From NCBI GenBank assembly GCA_963971575.1, contig OZ020611.1, positions 25,899,279-25,963,278 on the forward strand: DNA of 64,000 bases, written 5' to 3'. A program made the position numbers and the translations under genes. The notes beneath the pieces are model-generated. The model was given only the letters and a program-made list of their open reading frames with translations, did no database searches and was not told the origin of the DNA. The DNA is from Liopterus haemorrhoidalis (Eukaryota > Arthropoda > Insecta > Coleoptera > Dytiscidae). This document shows positions 11,053 to 24,234 of the stretch, piece after piece (the first letter of the stretch is position 1; the number at the start of each line of letters is the position of its first letter).

Positions 11053-11425
11053 GAAAGAGGTAGACTTATGAAAATGATCAAAAGAATAAGGTAGACTTAA
11101 GAAAATGATGAAAAGAAAAAGGTAGACTTATGAAATTGATGAAAAGAAAAAGGAAAACTTATTAAAATGATGAAAAGAAAAACGTAGACTTATGAAAATG
11201 ATGAAAAGAAAAAAGGTAGACTTATGAAAATGATGAATAGAAAAAGGTAGACTTATGAAAATAATGAAAAGAAAAAGGAAGACTTTTGAAAATGATGAAA
11301 AGAAAAAGGTAGACTTATGAAAATGATGAAAAGAAAAAGGAAAACTTATTAAAATGATGAAAAGAAAAATGTAGACTTATGAAAATGATGAAAAGAATAA
11401 GGAAAACTTATGAAATTGATGCAAA
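11053..11425 (+). repeat. A-rich 12-monomer block, copy 3 (373 bp)
   Basis: Complete copy. It carries the private change GATGCAAATAATAAGG at its right end (near 11420), which is also found in the copies at 21092 and 26066 but not in those at 870, 5087, 13647 or 33953. This groups copies 3, 5 and 6 as the closest relatives. Confidence 0.9.
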
Positions 11426-13646
11426 TAATAAGGTAGACTTATGAAACCAATGAAAAGAATAAGCTAGACTTATGAAAATGATTAAAAGAATAAGGTAGAC
11501 TTATGAAACCAATGAAAAGAATAAGGTAGACTTATGAAAATGATGAAAAGAATAAGGTAGACTTATGAAAATGATGAAAAGAATAAGAAAGACTTATGAA
11601 ACCAATTAAAAGAATAAGGTAGACTTATGAAACCAATGAAAAGAATAAGGTAGACTTATGAAAATGATGAAAAGAATAAGGTAGACTTATGAAACCAATG
11701 AAAAGAATAAGGTAGACTTATGAAACCAATGAAAAGAATAAGGTAGACTTATGAAACCAATGAAAAGAATAACATAGACTTATGTAACCAATGAAAAGAA
11801 TAAGGTAGACTTATGAAACCAATGAAAAGAATAAGGTAGACTTATGAAACCAATGAAAGGAATAAGGTAGACTTATGAAAATGATGAAAAGAATATAATA
11901 GACTTATGAAAATGATGAAAAGAATAAGGTAGACTTATGAAAATGATGAAAAGAAAAAGGTAGACTTATGAAACCAATAAAAAGAATAAGGTAGACTTAT
12001 GAAAATAATGAAAAGAATAAGGTAGACTTATGAAACCAATGAAAAGAATAAGGTAGACTTATGAAAATGTAAAAAGAATAAGGTAGACTTATGAAAATGA
12101 TGAAAAGAATAAGGTAGACCTATGAAACCAATGAAAAGAATAAGGTAGACTTATTAAAATGATGAAAAGAATAAGGTAGACTTATGAAAATGAAGAAAAG
12201 AATAAGGTAGACTTATGAAAATAATGAAAAGAATAAGGCAGACTTATGAAACCAATGAAAAGAAAAAGGTAGACTTATGAAACCAATTAAAAGAATAAGG
12301 TAGACTTATGAAAATGATGAAAAGAAAAAGGTAGACTTATGAAAATGATGAAAAGAATAAGGTAGACCTTTGAAACCAATGAAAAGAATAAGGTAGACTT
12401 ATGAAACCAATGAAAAGAATAAGATAGACTTATGAAACCAATGAAGAGAATAAGATAGACTTATGAAACCAATGAAAAGAATAAGGTAGACTTATGAAAC
12501 CACTGAAAAGAATAAGGTAGACTTATGAAACCAATGAAAGGAATAAGGTAGACTTATGAAAATGATGAAAAGAATATAATAGACTTATGAAAATGATGAA
12601 AAGAATAAGGTAGACTTATGAAAATGATGAAAAGAATAAGGTAGACTTATGAAAATGATGAAAAGAATAAGGTAGACTTATGAAAATGATGAAAAGAATA
12701 AGGTAGACTTATGAAACCAATGAAAAGAATAAGGTAGACTTATGAAAAGAATAAGGTAGACTTATGAAAATGATGAAAAGAATAAGGTAGACTTATGAAA
12801 CCAATGAAAAGAATAAGGTAGACTTATGAAAATGATGAAAAGAATAAGGTAGACTTATGAAAATAATGAAAAGAATAAGGTAGACTTATGAAACTAATGA
12901 AAAGAATAAGGTAGACTTATGAAAATGATGAAAAGAATAAGGTAGACTTATGAAAATGATGAAAAGAATAAGGTAGACTTATGAAACCAATGAAAAGAAT
13001 AAGGTAGACTTATGAAACCAATGAAAAGAATAAGGTAGACTTATGAAACCAATGAAAAGAATAAGATAGACTTATGAAACCAATGAAAAGAATAAGGTAG
13101 ACTTATGAAACCAATGAAAAGAATAAGGTAGACTTATGAAACCAATGAAAGGAATAAGGTAGACTTATGAAAATGATGAAAAGAATATAATAGACTTATG
13201 AAAATGATGAAAAGAATAAGGTAGATTTATGAAAATGATGAAAAGTATAAGGTAGACTTATGAAACCAATAAAAAGAATAAGGTAGACTTATGAAAATAA
13301 TGAAAAGAATAAGGTAGACTTATGAAACCAATGAAAAGAATAAGGTAGACTTATGAAAATGTAAAAAGAATAAGGTAGACTTATGAAAATGATGAAAAGA
13401 ATAAGGTAGACCTATGAAACCAATGAAAAGAATAAGGTAGACTTATGAAAATAATGAAAAGAATAAGGTAGACTTATGAAACCAATGAAAAGAATAAAGT
13501 AGACTTATGAAAATCATGAAAAGAATAAGGTAGACTTATGAAAATGATGAAAAGAATAAGGTAGACTTATGAAACTAATGAAAAGAATAAGGCAGACTTA
13601 TGAAAATGATGAAAAGAATAAGGTAGACTTATGAAAATGATGAAAA
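11053..13646 (+). repeat. First-family HOR copy 3, 2,594 bp, truncated
   Basis: This is the shortest interval between two complete A-rich blocks. It contains GAATATAATAG at 11894, 12575 and 13186 and 30-bp units at 12046 and 13338. Near 13440 it jumps straight to the segment that precedes the next A-rich block (AATCATG at 13514), without passing through the GACCTTTG modules, GAATAGGG or the 187-bp box. That is the expected product of an internal deletion by unequal exchange. Confidence 0.75.
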
Positions 13647-14019
13647 GAAAGAGGTAGACTTATGAAAATGATCAAAAGAATAAGGTAGACTTAAGAAAAT
13701 GATGAAAAGAAAAAGGTAGACTTATGAAATTGATGAAAAGAAAAAGGAAAACTTATTAAAATGATGAAAAGAAAAACGTAGACTTATGAAAATGATGAAA
13801 AGAAAAAAGGTAGACTTATGAAAATGATGAATAGAAAAAGGTAGGCTTATGAAAATAATGAAAAGAAAAAGGAAGACTTTTGAAAATGATGAAAAGAAAA
13901 AGGTAGACTTATGAAAATGATGAAAAGAAAAAGGAAAACTTATTAAAATGATGAAAAGAAAAATGTAGACTTATGAAAATGATGAAAAGAATAAGGAAAA
14001 CTTATGAAATTGATGAAAA
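13647..14019 (+). repeat. A-rich 12-monomer block, copy 4 (373 bp)
   Basis: Complete copy with the ancestral GATGAAAATAATAAGG right end. It has a private GTAGGC in place of GTAGAC near 13842. Confidence 0.9.
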
Positions 14020-14589
14020 TAATAAGGTAGACTTATGAAACCAATGAAAAGAATAAGCTAGACTTATGAAAATGATTAAAAGAATAAGGTAGACTTATGA
14101 AACCAATGAAAAGAATAAGGTAGACTTATGAAAATGATGAAAAGAATAAGGTAGACTTATGAAAATGATGAAAAGAATAAGAAAGACTTATGAAACCAAT
14201 TAAAAGAATAAGGTAGACTTATGAAACCAATGAAAAGAATAAGGTAGACTTATGAAAATGATGAAAAGAATAAGGTAGACTTATGAAACCAATGAAAAGA
14301 ATAAGGTAGACTTATGAAACCAATGAAAAGAATAAGGTAGACTTATGAAACCAATGAAAAGAATAACATAGACTTATGAAACCAATGAAAAGAATAAGGT
14401 AGACTTATGAAACCAATGAAAAGAATAAGGTAGACTTATGAAACCAATGAAAGGAATAAGGTAGACTTATGAAAATGATGAAAAGAATATAATAGACTTA
14501 TGAAAATGATGAAAAGAATAAGGTAGACTTATGAAAATGATGAAAAGAAAAAGGTAGACTTATGAAACCAATAAAAAGAATAAGGTAGA

Positions 14590-17540
14590 CTTATGAAAAT
14601 AATGAAAAGAATAAGGTAGACTTATGAAACCAATGAAAAGAATAAGGTAGACTTATGAAAATGTAAAAAGAATAAGGTAGACTTATGAAAATGATGAAAA
14701 GAATAAGGTAGACCTATGAAACCAATGAAAAGAATAAGGTAGACTTATGAAAATGATGAAAAGAATAAGGTAGACTTATGAAAATGAAGAAAAGAATAAG
14801 GTAGACTTATGAAAATAATGAAAAGAATAAGGCAGACTTATGAAACCAATGAAAAGAAAAAGGTAGACTTATGAAACCAATTAAAAGAATAAGGTAGACT
14901 TATGAAAATGATGAAAAGAAAAAGGTAGACTTATGAAAATGATGAAAAGAATAAGGTAGACCTTTGAAACCAATGAAAAGAATAAGGTAGACTTATGAAA
15001 CCAATGAAAAGAATAAGATAGACTTATGAAACCAATGAAGAGAATAAGATAGACTTATGAAACCAATGAAAAGAATAAGGTAGACTTATGAAACCACTGA
15101 AAAGAATAAGATAGACTTATGAAACCAATGAAGAGAATAAGATAGACTTATGAAACCAATGAAAGGAATAAGGTAGACTTATGAAAATGATGAAAAGAAT
15201 ATAATAGACTTATGAAAATGATGAAAAGAATAAGGTAGACTTATGAAAATGATGAAAAGAATAAGGTAGACTTATGAAAATGATGAAAAGAATAAGGTAG
15301 ACTTATGAAACCAATGAAAAGAATAAGGTAGACTTATGAAAAGAATAAGGTAGACTTATGAAAATGATGAAAAGAATAAGGTAGACTTATGAAACCAATG
15401 AAAAGAATAAGGTAGACTTATGAAAATGACGAAAAGAATAAGGTAGACTTATGAAAATAATGAAAAGAATAAGGTAGACTTATGAAACCAATCAAAAGAA
15501 TAAGGTAGACTTATGAAACCAATGAAAAGAATAAGGTAGACTTATGAAAATGATGAAAAGAATAAGGTAGACTTATGAAACCAATGAAAAGAATAAGGTA
15601 GACTTATGAAAATAATGAAACGAATAAGGTAGACTTACGAAACCAATGAAATGAATAAGGTAGACTTATGAAAATAATGAAAAGAATAAGGCAGACTTAT
15701 GAAAATGATGAAAAGAATAAGGTAGACCTTTGAAACCAATGAAAAGAATAAGGTAGACTTATGAAAATAATGAAAAGAATAAGGTAGACTTATGAAACCA
15801 ATGAAAAGAATAAGGTAGACTTATGAAAATAATGAAAAGAATAAGGTAGACTTATGAAACCAATTAATAGAATAAGGTAGACTTATGAAAATGATGAAAA
15901 GAATAAGGTAGACTTATGAAAATGATGAATAGAATAAGGTAGACTTATAAAAATGATGAAAAGAATAAGGTAGACCTTTGAAACCAATGAAAAGAATAAG
16001 GTAGACTTATGAAAATAATGAAAAGAATAAGGTAGACTTATGAAACCAATGAATAGAATAAGGTAGACTTATGAAAATAATGAAAAGAATAAGGTAGACT
16101 TATGAAACCAATGAAAAGAATAAGGTAGACTTATGAAAATGTAAAAAGAATAAGGTAGACTTATGAAAATGATGAAAAGAATAAGGTAGACCTATGAAAC
16201 CAATGAAAAGAATAAGGTAGACTTATGAAAATGATGAAAAGAATAAGGTAGACTTATGAAAATGAAGAAAAGAATAAGGTAGACTTATGAAAATAATGAA
16301 AAGAATAAGGCAGACTTATGAAACCAATGAAAAGAAAAAGGTAGACTTATGAAACCAATTAAAAGAATAAGGTAGACTTATGAAAATGATGAAAAGAAAA
16401 AGGTAGACTTATGAAAATGATGAAAAGAATAAGGTAGACCTTTGAAACCAATGAAAAGAATAAGGTAGACTTATGAAACCAATGAAAAGAATAAGATAGA
16501 CTTATGAAACCAATGAAGAGAATAAGATAGACTTATGAAACCAATGAAAAGAATAAGGTAGACTTATGAAACCAATGAAAAGAATAAGATAGACTTATGA
16601 AACCAATGAAGAGAATAAGATAGACTTATGAAACCAATGAAAGGAATAAGGTAGACTTATGAAAATGATGAAAAGAATATAATAGACTTATGAAAATGAT
16701 GAAAAGAATAAGGTAGACTTATGAAAATGATGAAAAGAATAAGGTAGACTTATGAAAATGATGAAAAGAATAAGGTAGACTTATGAAACCAATGAAAAGA
16801 ATAAGGTAGACTTATGAAAAGAATAAGGTAGACTTATGAAAATGATGAAAAGAATAAGGTAGACTTATGAAACCAATGAAAAGAATAAGGTAGACTTATG
16901 AAAATGACGAAAAGAATAAGGTAGACTTATGAAAATAATGAAAAGAATAAGGTAGACTTATGAAACCAATCATAAGAATAAGGTAGACTTATGAAACCAA
17001 TGAAAAGAATAAGGTAGACTTATGAAAATGATGAAAAGAATAAGGTAGACTTATGAAACCAATGAAAAGAATAAGGTAGACTTATGAAAATAATGAAAAG
17101 AATAAGGCAGACTTATGAAAATGATGAAAAGAATAAGGTAGACCTTTGAAACCAATGAAAAGAATAAGGTAGACTTATGAAAATAATGAAAAGAATAAGG
17201 TAGACTTATGAAACCAATGAAAAGAATAAGGTAGACTTATGAAAATAATGAAAAGAATAAGGTAGACTTATGAAACCAATTAATAGAATAAGGTAGACTT
17301 ATGAAAATGATGAAAAGAATAAGGTAGACTTATGAAAATGATGAATAGAATAAGGTAGACTTATAAAAATGATGAAAAGAATAAGGTAGACCTTTGAAAC
17401 CAATGAAAAGAATAAGGTAGACTTATGAAAATAATGAAAAGAATAAGGTAGACTTATGAAACCAATGAATAGAATAAGGTAGACTTATGAAAATAATGAA
17501 AAGAATAAGGTAGACTTATGAAAATAATGAAAAGAATAAG
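14590..17540 (+). repeat. 1,478-bp tandem duplication
   Basis: Landmark pairs differ by 1,478 bp: the 30-bp unit (14640 and 16118), GAATATAATAG (15200 and 16678), the 22-bp unit (15321 and 16799) and the private AAAATGACG (15430 and 16908). The length equals 46 monomers plus a 22-bp and a 30-bp unit. The junction is near 16.06-16.1 kb. The second unit later lost two monomers (AATGAAACG and ACGAAACC, expected near 17.08 kb), so the copies have diverged. Confidence 0.8.
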
Positions 17541-19260
17541 GTAGACTTATGAAAATGAGGAAAAGAATAAGGTAGACTTATGAAAATGATGAAAAGAATA
17601 AGGTAGACTTATGAAACCGATGAAAAGAATAAGGTAGACTTATGAAAATGATGAAAAGAATAAGGTAGACTTATGAAAATGATGAAAAGAATAAGGTAGA
17701 CTTATGAAACCAATGAAAAGAATTAGATAGACTTATGAAACCAGTGAAAAGAATAAGGTAGACTTATAAAAATGATCAAAAGAATAAGGTAGACTTATGA
17801 AAATAATGAAATGAATAAGGTAGACTTATGAAACCAATGAAAAGAATAAGGTAGACTTATGAAAAGAATAAGGTAGACTTATGAAAATGATGAAGAGAAT
17901 AAGGTAGACTTATGAAACCAATGAAAAGAATAAGGTAGACTTATGAAAATGATGAAAAGAATAAGGTAGACTTATGAAAATAATGAAAAGAATAAGGTAG
18001 ACTTATGAAACCAATCAAAAGAATAAGGTAGACTTATGAAACCAATGAAAAGAATAAGGTAGACTTATGAAAATGATGAAAAGAATAAGGTAGACTTATG
18101 AAACCAATGAAAAGAATAAGGTAGACTTATGAAAATAATGAAACGAATAAGGTAGACTTACGAAACCAATGAAATGAATAAGGTAGACTTATGAAAATAA
18201 TGAAAAGAATAAGGCAGACTTATGAAAATGATGAAAAGAATAAGGTAGACCTTTGAAACCAATGAAAAGAATAAGGTAGACTTATGAAAATAATGAAAAG
18301 AATAAGGTAGACTTATGAAACCAATGAAAAGAATAAGGTAGACTTATGAAAATAATGAAAAGAATAAGGTAGACTTATGAAACCAATTAATAGAATAAGG
18401 TAGACTTATGAAAATGATGAAAAGAATAAGGTAGACTTATGAAAATGATGAATAGAATAAGGTAGACATATAAAAATGATGAAAAGAATAAGGTAGACCT
18501 TTGAAACCAATGAAAAGAATAAGGTAGACTTATGAAAATAATGAAAAGAATAAGGTAGACTTATGAAACCAATGAATAGAATAAGGTAGACTTATGAAAA
18601 TAATGAAAAGAATAAGGTAGACTTATGAAAATAATGAAAAGAATAAGGTAGACTTATGAAAATGATGAAAAGAATAAGGTAGACTTATGAAAATGATGAA
18701 AAGAATAAGGTAGACTTATGAAACCGATGAAAAGAATAAGGTAGACTTATGAAAATGATGAAAAGAATAAGGTAGACTTATGAAAATGATGAAAAGAATA
18801 AGGTAGACTTATGAAACCAATGAAAAGAATAAGATAGACTTATGAAAATGATGAAAAGAATAAGGTAGACTTATGAAAATGATGAAAAGAATAAGGTAGA
18901 CTTATTAAAATGATGAAAAGAATAAGGTAGACTTATGAAACCAATGAAAAGAATAGGGAACACTTATGAAACCAATGAAAAGAATAAGGTAGACTTATGA
19001 AAATGATGAAAAGAATAAGGTAGACTTATGAAATTGATGAAAATAATAAGGTAGACTTATGAAACCAATGAAAAGAATAAGGTAGACTTATGAAAATGAT
19101 GAAAAGAATAAGGTAGACTTATGAAAATGATGAAAAGAATAAGAAAGACTTATGAAACCAATTAAAAGAATAAGGTAGACTTATGAAACCAATGAAAAGA
19201 ATAAGGTAGACTTATGTAAATGATGTAAAGAATAAGGTAGACTTATGAAACCAATGAAAA

Positions 19261-22200
19261 GAATAAGGTAGACTTATGAAACCAATGAAAAGAATAAGGT
19301 AGACTTATGAAACCAATGAAAAGAATAAGGTAGACTTATGAAAATGATGAAAAGAATAAGGTAGACTTATGAAAATGATGAAAAGAATAAGGTAGACCTA
19401 TGAAACCAATAAAAAGAATAAAGTAGACTTATGAAAATGATGAAAAGAATAAGGTAGACTTATGAAAATGATGAAAAGAATAAGGTAGACTTATGAAAAT
19501 GAAGAAAAGAATAAGGTAGACTTATGAAAATGATGAAAAGAATAAGGTAGACTTATGAAACCAATGAAAAGAATAAGGTAGACTTATGAAAATAATGAAA
19601 AGAATAAGGTAGACTTATGAAACCAATGAAAAGAATAAGGTAGACTTATGAAACTAATTAAAAGAATAAGGTAGACTTATGAAATTGATGAAAAGAATAA
19701 GGTAGACTTATGAAAATAATGAAAAGAATAAGGTAGACTTATGAAAATAATGAAAAAAATAAGGTAGACTTATGAAACCAATGAAAAGAATAAGGTAGAC
19801 TTATGAAAATAATGAAAAGAATAAGGTAGACTTATGAAACCAATGAAAAGAATAAGGTAGACTTATGAAAATGATGAAAAGAATAAGGTAGACTTATGAA
19901 AATGGTGAAAAGAATAAGGTAGATATATGAAAATGATGAAAAGAATAAGGTAGACTTATGAAACCAATGAAAAGAATAAGGTAGACTTACGAAACCAATG
20001 AAAAGAATAAGGTAGACTTAGGAAAATAATGAAAAGAATAAGGTAGACTTATGAAACCAATGAAAAGAATAAGGTAGACTTATGAAACCAGTGAAAAGAA
20101 TAAGGTAGACTTATAAAAATGATCAAAAGAATAAGGTAGACTTATGAAAATAATGAAATGCATAAGGTAGACTTATGAAACCAATGAAAAGAATAAGGTA
20201 GACTTATGAAAATGATAAAAAGAATAAGGTAGACTTATGAAACCAATGAAAAGAATAAGGTAGACTTATGAAAATGATGAAAAGAATAAAGTAGACTTAT
20301 GAAAATAATGAAAAGAAAAAGGTAGATTTATGAAAATGATGAAAAGAATAAGGTAGACTTATGAAAAAGATGAAAAGAAAAAGGTAGACTTATGTAAATG
20401 ATAAAAAGAAAAAGGTAGACTTATGAAAATGATGAAAAGAAAAAAGCTAGACTTATGAAAATGATGAAAAGAAAAAAGGTAGACTTATGAAAATAATGAA
20501 AAGAATAAGGTAGACTTATGAAACCAATGAAAAGAATAAGGTAGACTTTTGAAAATGATGAAAAGAATAAGGTAGACTTACGAAAATAATGAAAAGAATA
20601 AGGTAGACTTATGAAACCAATGAAAAGAATAAGGTAGACCTATGAAAATGATGAAAAGAATAAAGTAGACTTAAAAAAATGATGAAAAGAAAAAGGTAGA
20701 CTTATGAAAATGATGAAAAGAATAAGGTAGACCTATGAAACTGATGAAAAGAATAAGGTAGACTTAAGAAAATGATAAAAAGAAAAAGGTAGACTTATGA
20801 AAATTATGAAAAGAATAAGGTAGACTTATGAAACCAATGAAAAGAATAAGGTAGACTTATGAAAATGATGAAAAGAATAAGGTAGACTTATGAAAATAAT
20901 GAAAAGAATAAGGTAGACTTATGAAACCAATGAAAAGAATAAAGTAGACTTATGAAAATCATGAAAAGAATAAGGTAGACTTATGAAAATGATGAAAAGA
21001 ATAAGGAAAACTTATGAAACTAATGAAAAGAATAAGGCAGACTTATGAAAATGATGAAAAGAATAAGGTAGACTTATGAAAATGATGAAAAGAAAGAGGT
21101 AGACTTATGAAAATGATCAAAAGAATAAGGTAGACTTAAGAAAATGATGAAAAGAAAAAGGTAGACTTATGAAATTGATGAAAAGAAAAAGGAAAACTTA
21201 TTAAAATGATGAAAAGAAAAACGTAGACTTATGAAAATGATGAAAAGAAAAAAGGTAGACTTATGAAAATGATGAATAGAAAAAGGTAGACTTATGAAAA
21301 TAATGAAAAGAAAAAGGAAGACTTTTGAAAATGATGAAAAGAAAAAGGTAGACTTATGAAAATGATGAAAAGAAAAACGAAAACTTATTAAAATGATGAA
21401 AAGAAAAATGTAGACTTATGAAAATGATGAAAAGAATAAGGAAAACTTATGAAATTGATGCAAATAATAAGGTAGACTTATGAAACCAATGAAAAGAATA
21501 AGCTAGACTTATGAAAATGATTAAAAGAATAAGGTAGACTTATGAAACCAATGAAAAGAATAAGGTAGACTTATGAAAATGATGAAAAGAATAAGGTAGA
21601 CTTATGAAAATGATGAAAAGAATAAGAAAGACTTATGAAACCAATTAAAAGAATAAGGTAGACTTATGAAACCAATGAAAAGAATAAGGTAGACTTATGA
21701 AAATGATGAAAAGAATAAGGTAGACTTATGAAACCAATGAAAAGAATAAGGTAGACTTATGAAACCAATGAAAAGAATAAGGTAGACTTATGAAACCAAT
21801 GAAAAGAATAACATAGACTTATGAAACCAATGAAAAGAATAAGGTAGACTTATGAAACCAATGAAAAGAATAAGGTAGACTTATGAAACCAATGAAAGGA
21901 ATAAGGTAGACTTATGAAAATGATGAAAAGAATATAATAGACTTATGAAAATGATGAAAAGAATAAGGTAGACTTATGAAAATGATGAAAAGAAAAAGGT
22001 AGACTTATGAAACCAATAAAAAGAATAAGGTAGACTTATGAAAATAATGAAAAGAATAAGGTAGACTTATGAAACCAATGAAAAGAATAAGGTAGACTTA
22101 TGAAAATGTAAAAAGAATAAGGTAGACTTATGAAAATGATGAAAAGAATAAGGTAGACCTATGAAACCAATGAAAAGAATAAGGTAGACTTATGAAAATG

Positions 22201-24234
22201 ATGAAAAGAATAAGGTAGACTTATGAAAATGAAGAAAAGAATAAGGTAGACTTATGAAAATAATGAAAAGAATAAGGCAGACTTATGAAACCAATGAAAA
22301 GAAAAAGGTAGACTTATGAAACCAATTAAAAGAATAAGGTAGACTTATGAAAATGATGAAAAGAAAAAGGTAGACTTATGAAAATGATGAAAAGAATAAG
22401 GTAGACCTTTGAAACCAATGAAAAGAATAAGGTAGACTTATGAAACCAATGAAAAGAATAAGATAGACTTATGAAACCAATGAAGAGAATAAGATAGACT
22501 TATGAAACCAATGAAAAGAATAAGGTAGACTTATGAAACCACTGAAAAGAATAAGGTAGACTTATGAAACCAATGAAAGGAATAAGGTAGACTTATGAAA
22601 ATGATGAAAAGAATATAATAGACTTATGCAAAAGATGAAAAGAATAAGGTAGACTTATGAAAATGATGAAAAGAATAAGGTAGACTTATGAAAATGATGA
22701 AAAGAATAAGGTAGACTTATGAAAATGATGAAAAGAATAAGGTAGACTTATGAAACCAATGAAAAGAATAAGATAGACTTATGAAAAGAATAAGGTAGAC
22801 TTATGAAAATGATGAAAAGAATAAGGTAGACTTATGAAACCAATGAAAAGAATAAGGTAGACTTATGAAAATGATGAAAAGAATAAGGTAGACTTATGAA
22901 AATAATGAAAAGAATAAGGTAGACTTATGAAACCAATGAAAAGAATAAGGTAGACTTATGAAAATGATGAAAAGAATAAGGTAGACTTATGAAAATGATG
23001 AAAAGAATAAGGTAGACTTATGAAACCAATGAAAAGAATAAGGTAGACTTATGAAACCAATGAAAAGAATAAGGTAGACTTATGAAACCAATGAAAAGAA
23101 TAAGATAGACTTATGAAACCAATGAAAAGAATAAGGTAGACTTATGAAACCAATGAAAAGAATAAGGTAGACTTATGAAACCAATGAAAGGAATAAGGTA
23201 GACTTATGAAAATGATGAAAAGAATATAATAGACTTATGAAAATGATGAAAAGAATAAGGTAGATTTATGAAAATGATGAAAAGAATAAGGTAGACTTAT
23301 GAAACCAATAAAAAGAATAAGGTAGACTTATGAAAATAATGAAAAGAATAAGGTAGACTTATGAAACCAATGAAAAGAATAAGGTAGACTTATGAAAATG
23401 TAAAAAGAATAAGGTAGACTTATGAAAATGATGAAAAGAATAAGGTAGACCTATGAAACCAATGAAAAGAATAAGGTAGACTTATGAAAATGATGAAAAG
23501 AATAAGGTAGACTTATGAAAATGAAGAAAAGAATAAGGTAGACTTATGAAAATAATGAAAAGAATAAGGCAGACTTATGAAACCAATGAAAAGAAAAAGG
23601 TAGACTTATGAAACCAATTAAAAGAATAAGGTAGACTTATGAAAATGATGAAAAGAAAAAGGTAGACTTATGAAAATGATGAAAAGAATAAGGTAGACCT
23701 TTGAAACCAATGAAAAGAATAAGGTAGACTTATGAAACCAATGAAAAGAATAAGATAGACTTATGAAACCAATGAAAAGAATAAGATAGACTTATGAAAC
23801 CAATGAAAAGAATAAGGTAGACTTATGAAACCAATGAAAAGAATAAGGTAGACTTATGAAACCAATGAAAGGAATAAGGTAGACTTATGAAAATGATGAA
23901 AAGAATATAATAGACTTATGAAAATGATGAAAAGAATAAGGTAGACTTATGAAAATGATGAAAAGAATAAGGTAGACTTATGAAAATGATGAAAAGAATA
24001 AGGTAGACTTATGAAAATGATGAAAAGAATAAGGTAGACTTATGAAACCAATGAAAAGAATAAGGTAGACTTATGAAAAGAATAAGGTAGACTTATGAAA
24101 ATGATGAAAAGAATAAGGTAGACTTATGAAACCAATGAAAAGAATAAGGTAGACTTATGAAAATGATGAAAAGAATAAGGTAGACTTATGAAAATAATGA
24201 AAAGAATAAGGTAGACTTATGAAACCAATCAAAA
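19261..24234 (+). repeat. Segmental tandem duplication, unit 1 (4,974 bp)
   Basis: Landmarks in this segment recur exactly 4,974 bp downstream: the CCAATAAAAAGAATAAAGTAG unit (19407 and 24381), the GATTTATG unit (20325 and 25299), AATCATG (20959 and 25933), the A-rich block (21092 and 26066) and GCATAAGG (20161 and 25135). The segment ends after an ACCAATCAAAA unit. The match to the downstream copy begins at about 19261 and fails just upstream. Confidence 0.85.
21092..21464 (+). repeat. A-rich 12-monomer block, copy 5 (373 bp)
   Basis: Complete copy with two informative variants: AAAAACGAAAAC near 21374 (others have AAAAAGGAAAAC) and GATGCAAATAATAAGG at the right end. The first is shared only with the copy at 26066. 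Confidence 0.9.

Larger units (their letters stand above)
13647..21091 (+). repeat. First-family HOR copy 4, 7,445 bp, internally duplicated
   Basis: It is bounded by A-rich blocks at 13647 and 21092. It contains the 1,478-bp tandem duplication at about 14.6-17.5 kb, three 22-bp units (15321, 16799, 17844) and two 30-bp units (14640, 16118). Its right part, from about 19261, is the first unit of the 4,974-bp duplication. A private variant, GAATAGGGAACAC near 18955, marks one GAATAGGG unit that differs from its paralogues. Confidence 0.75.
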
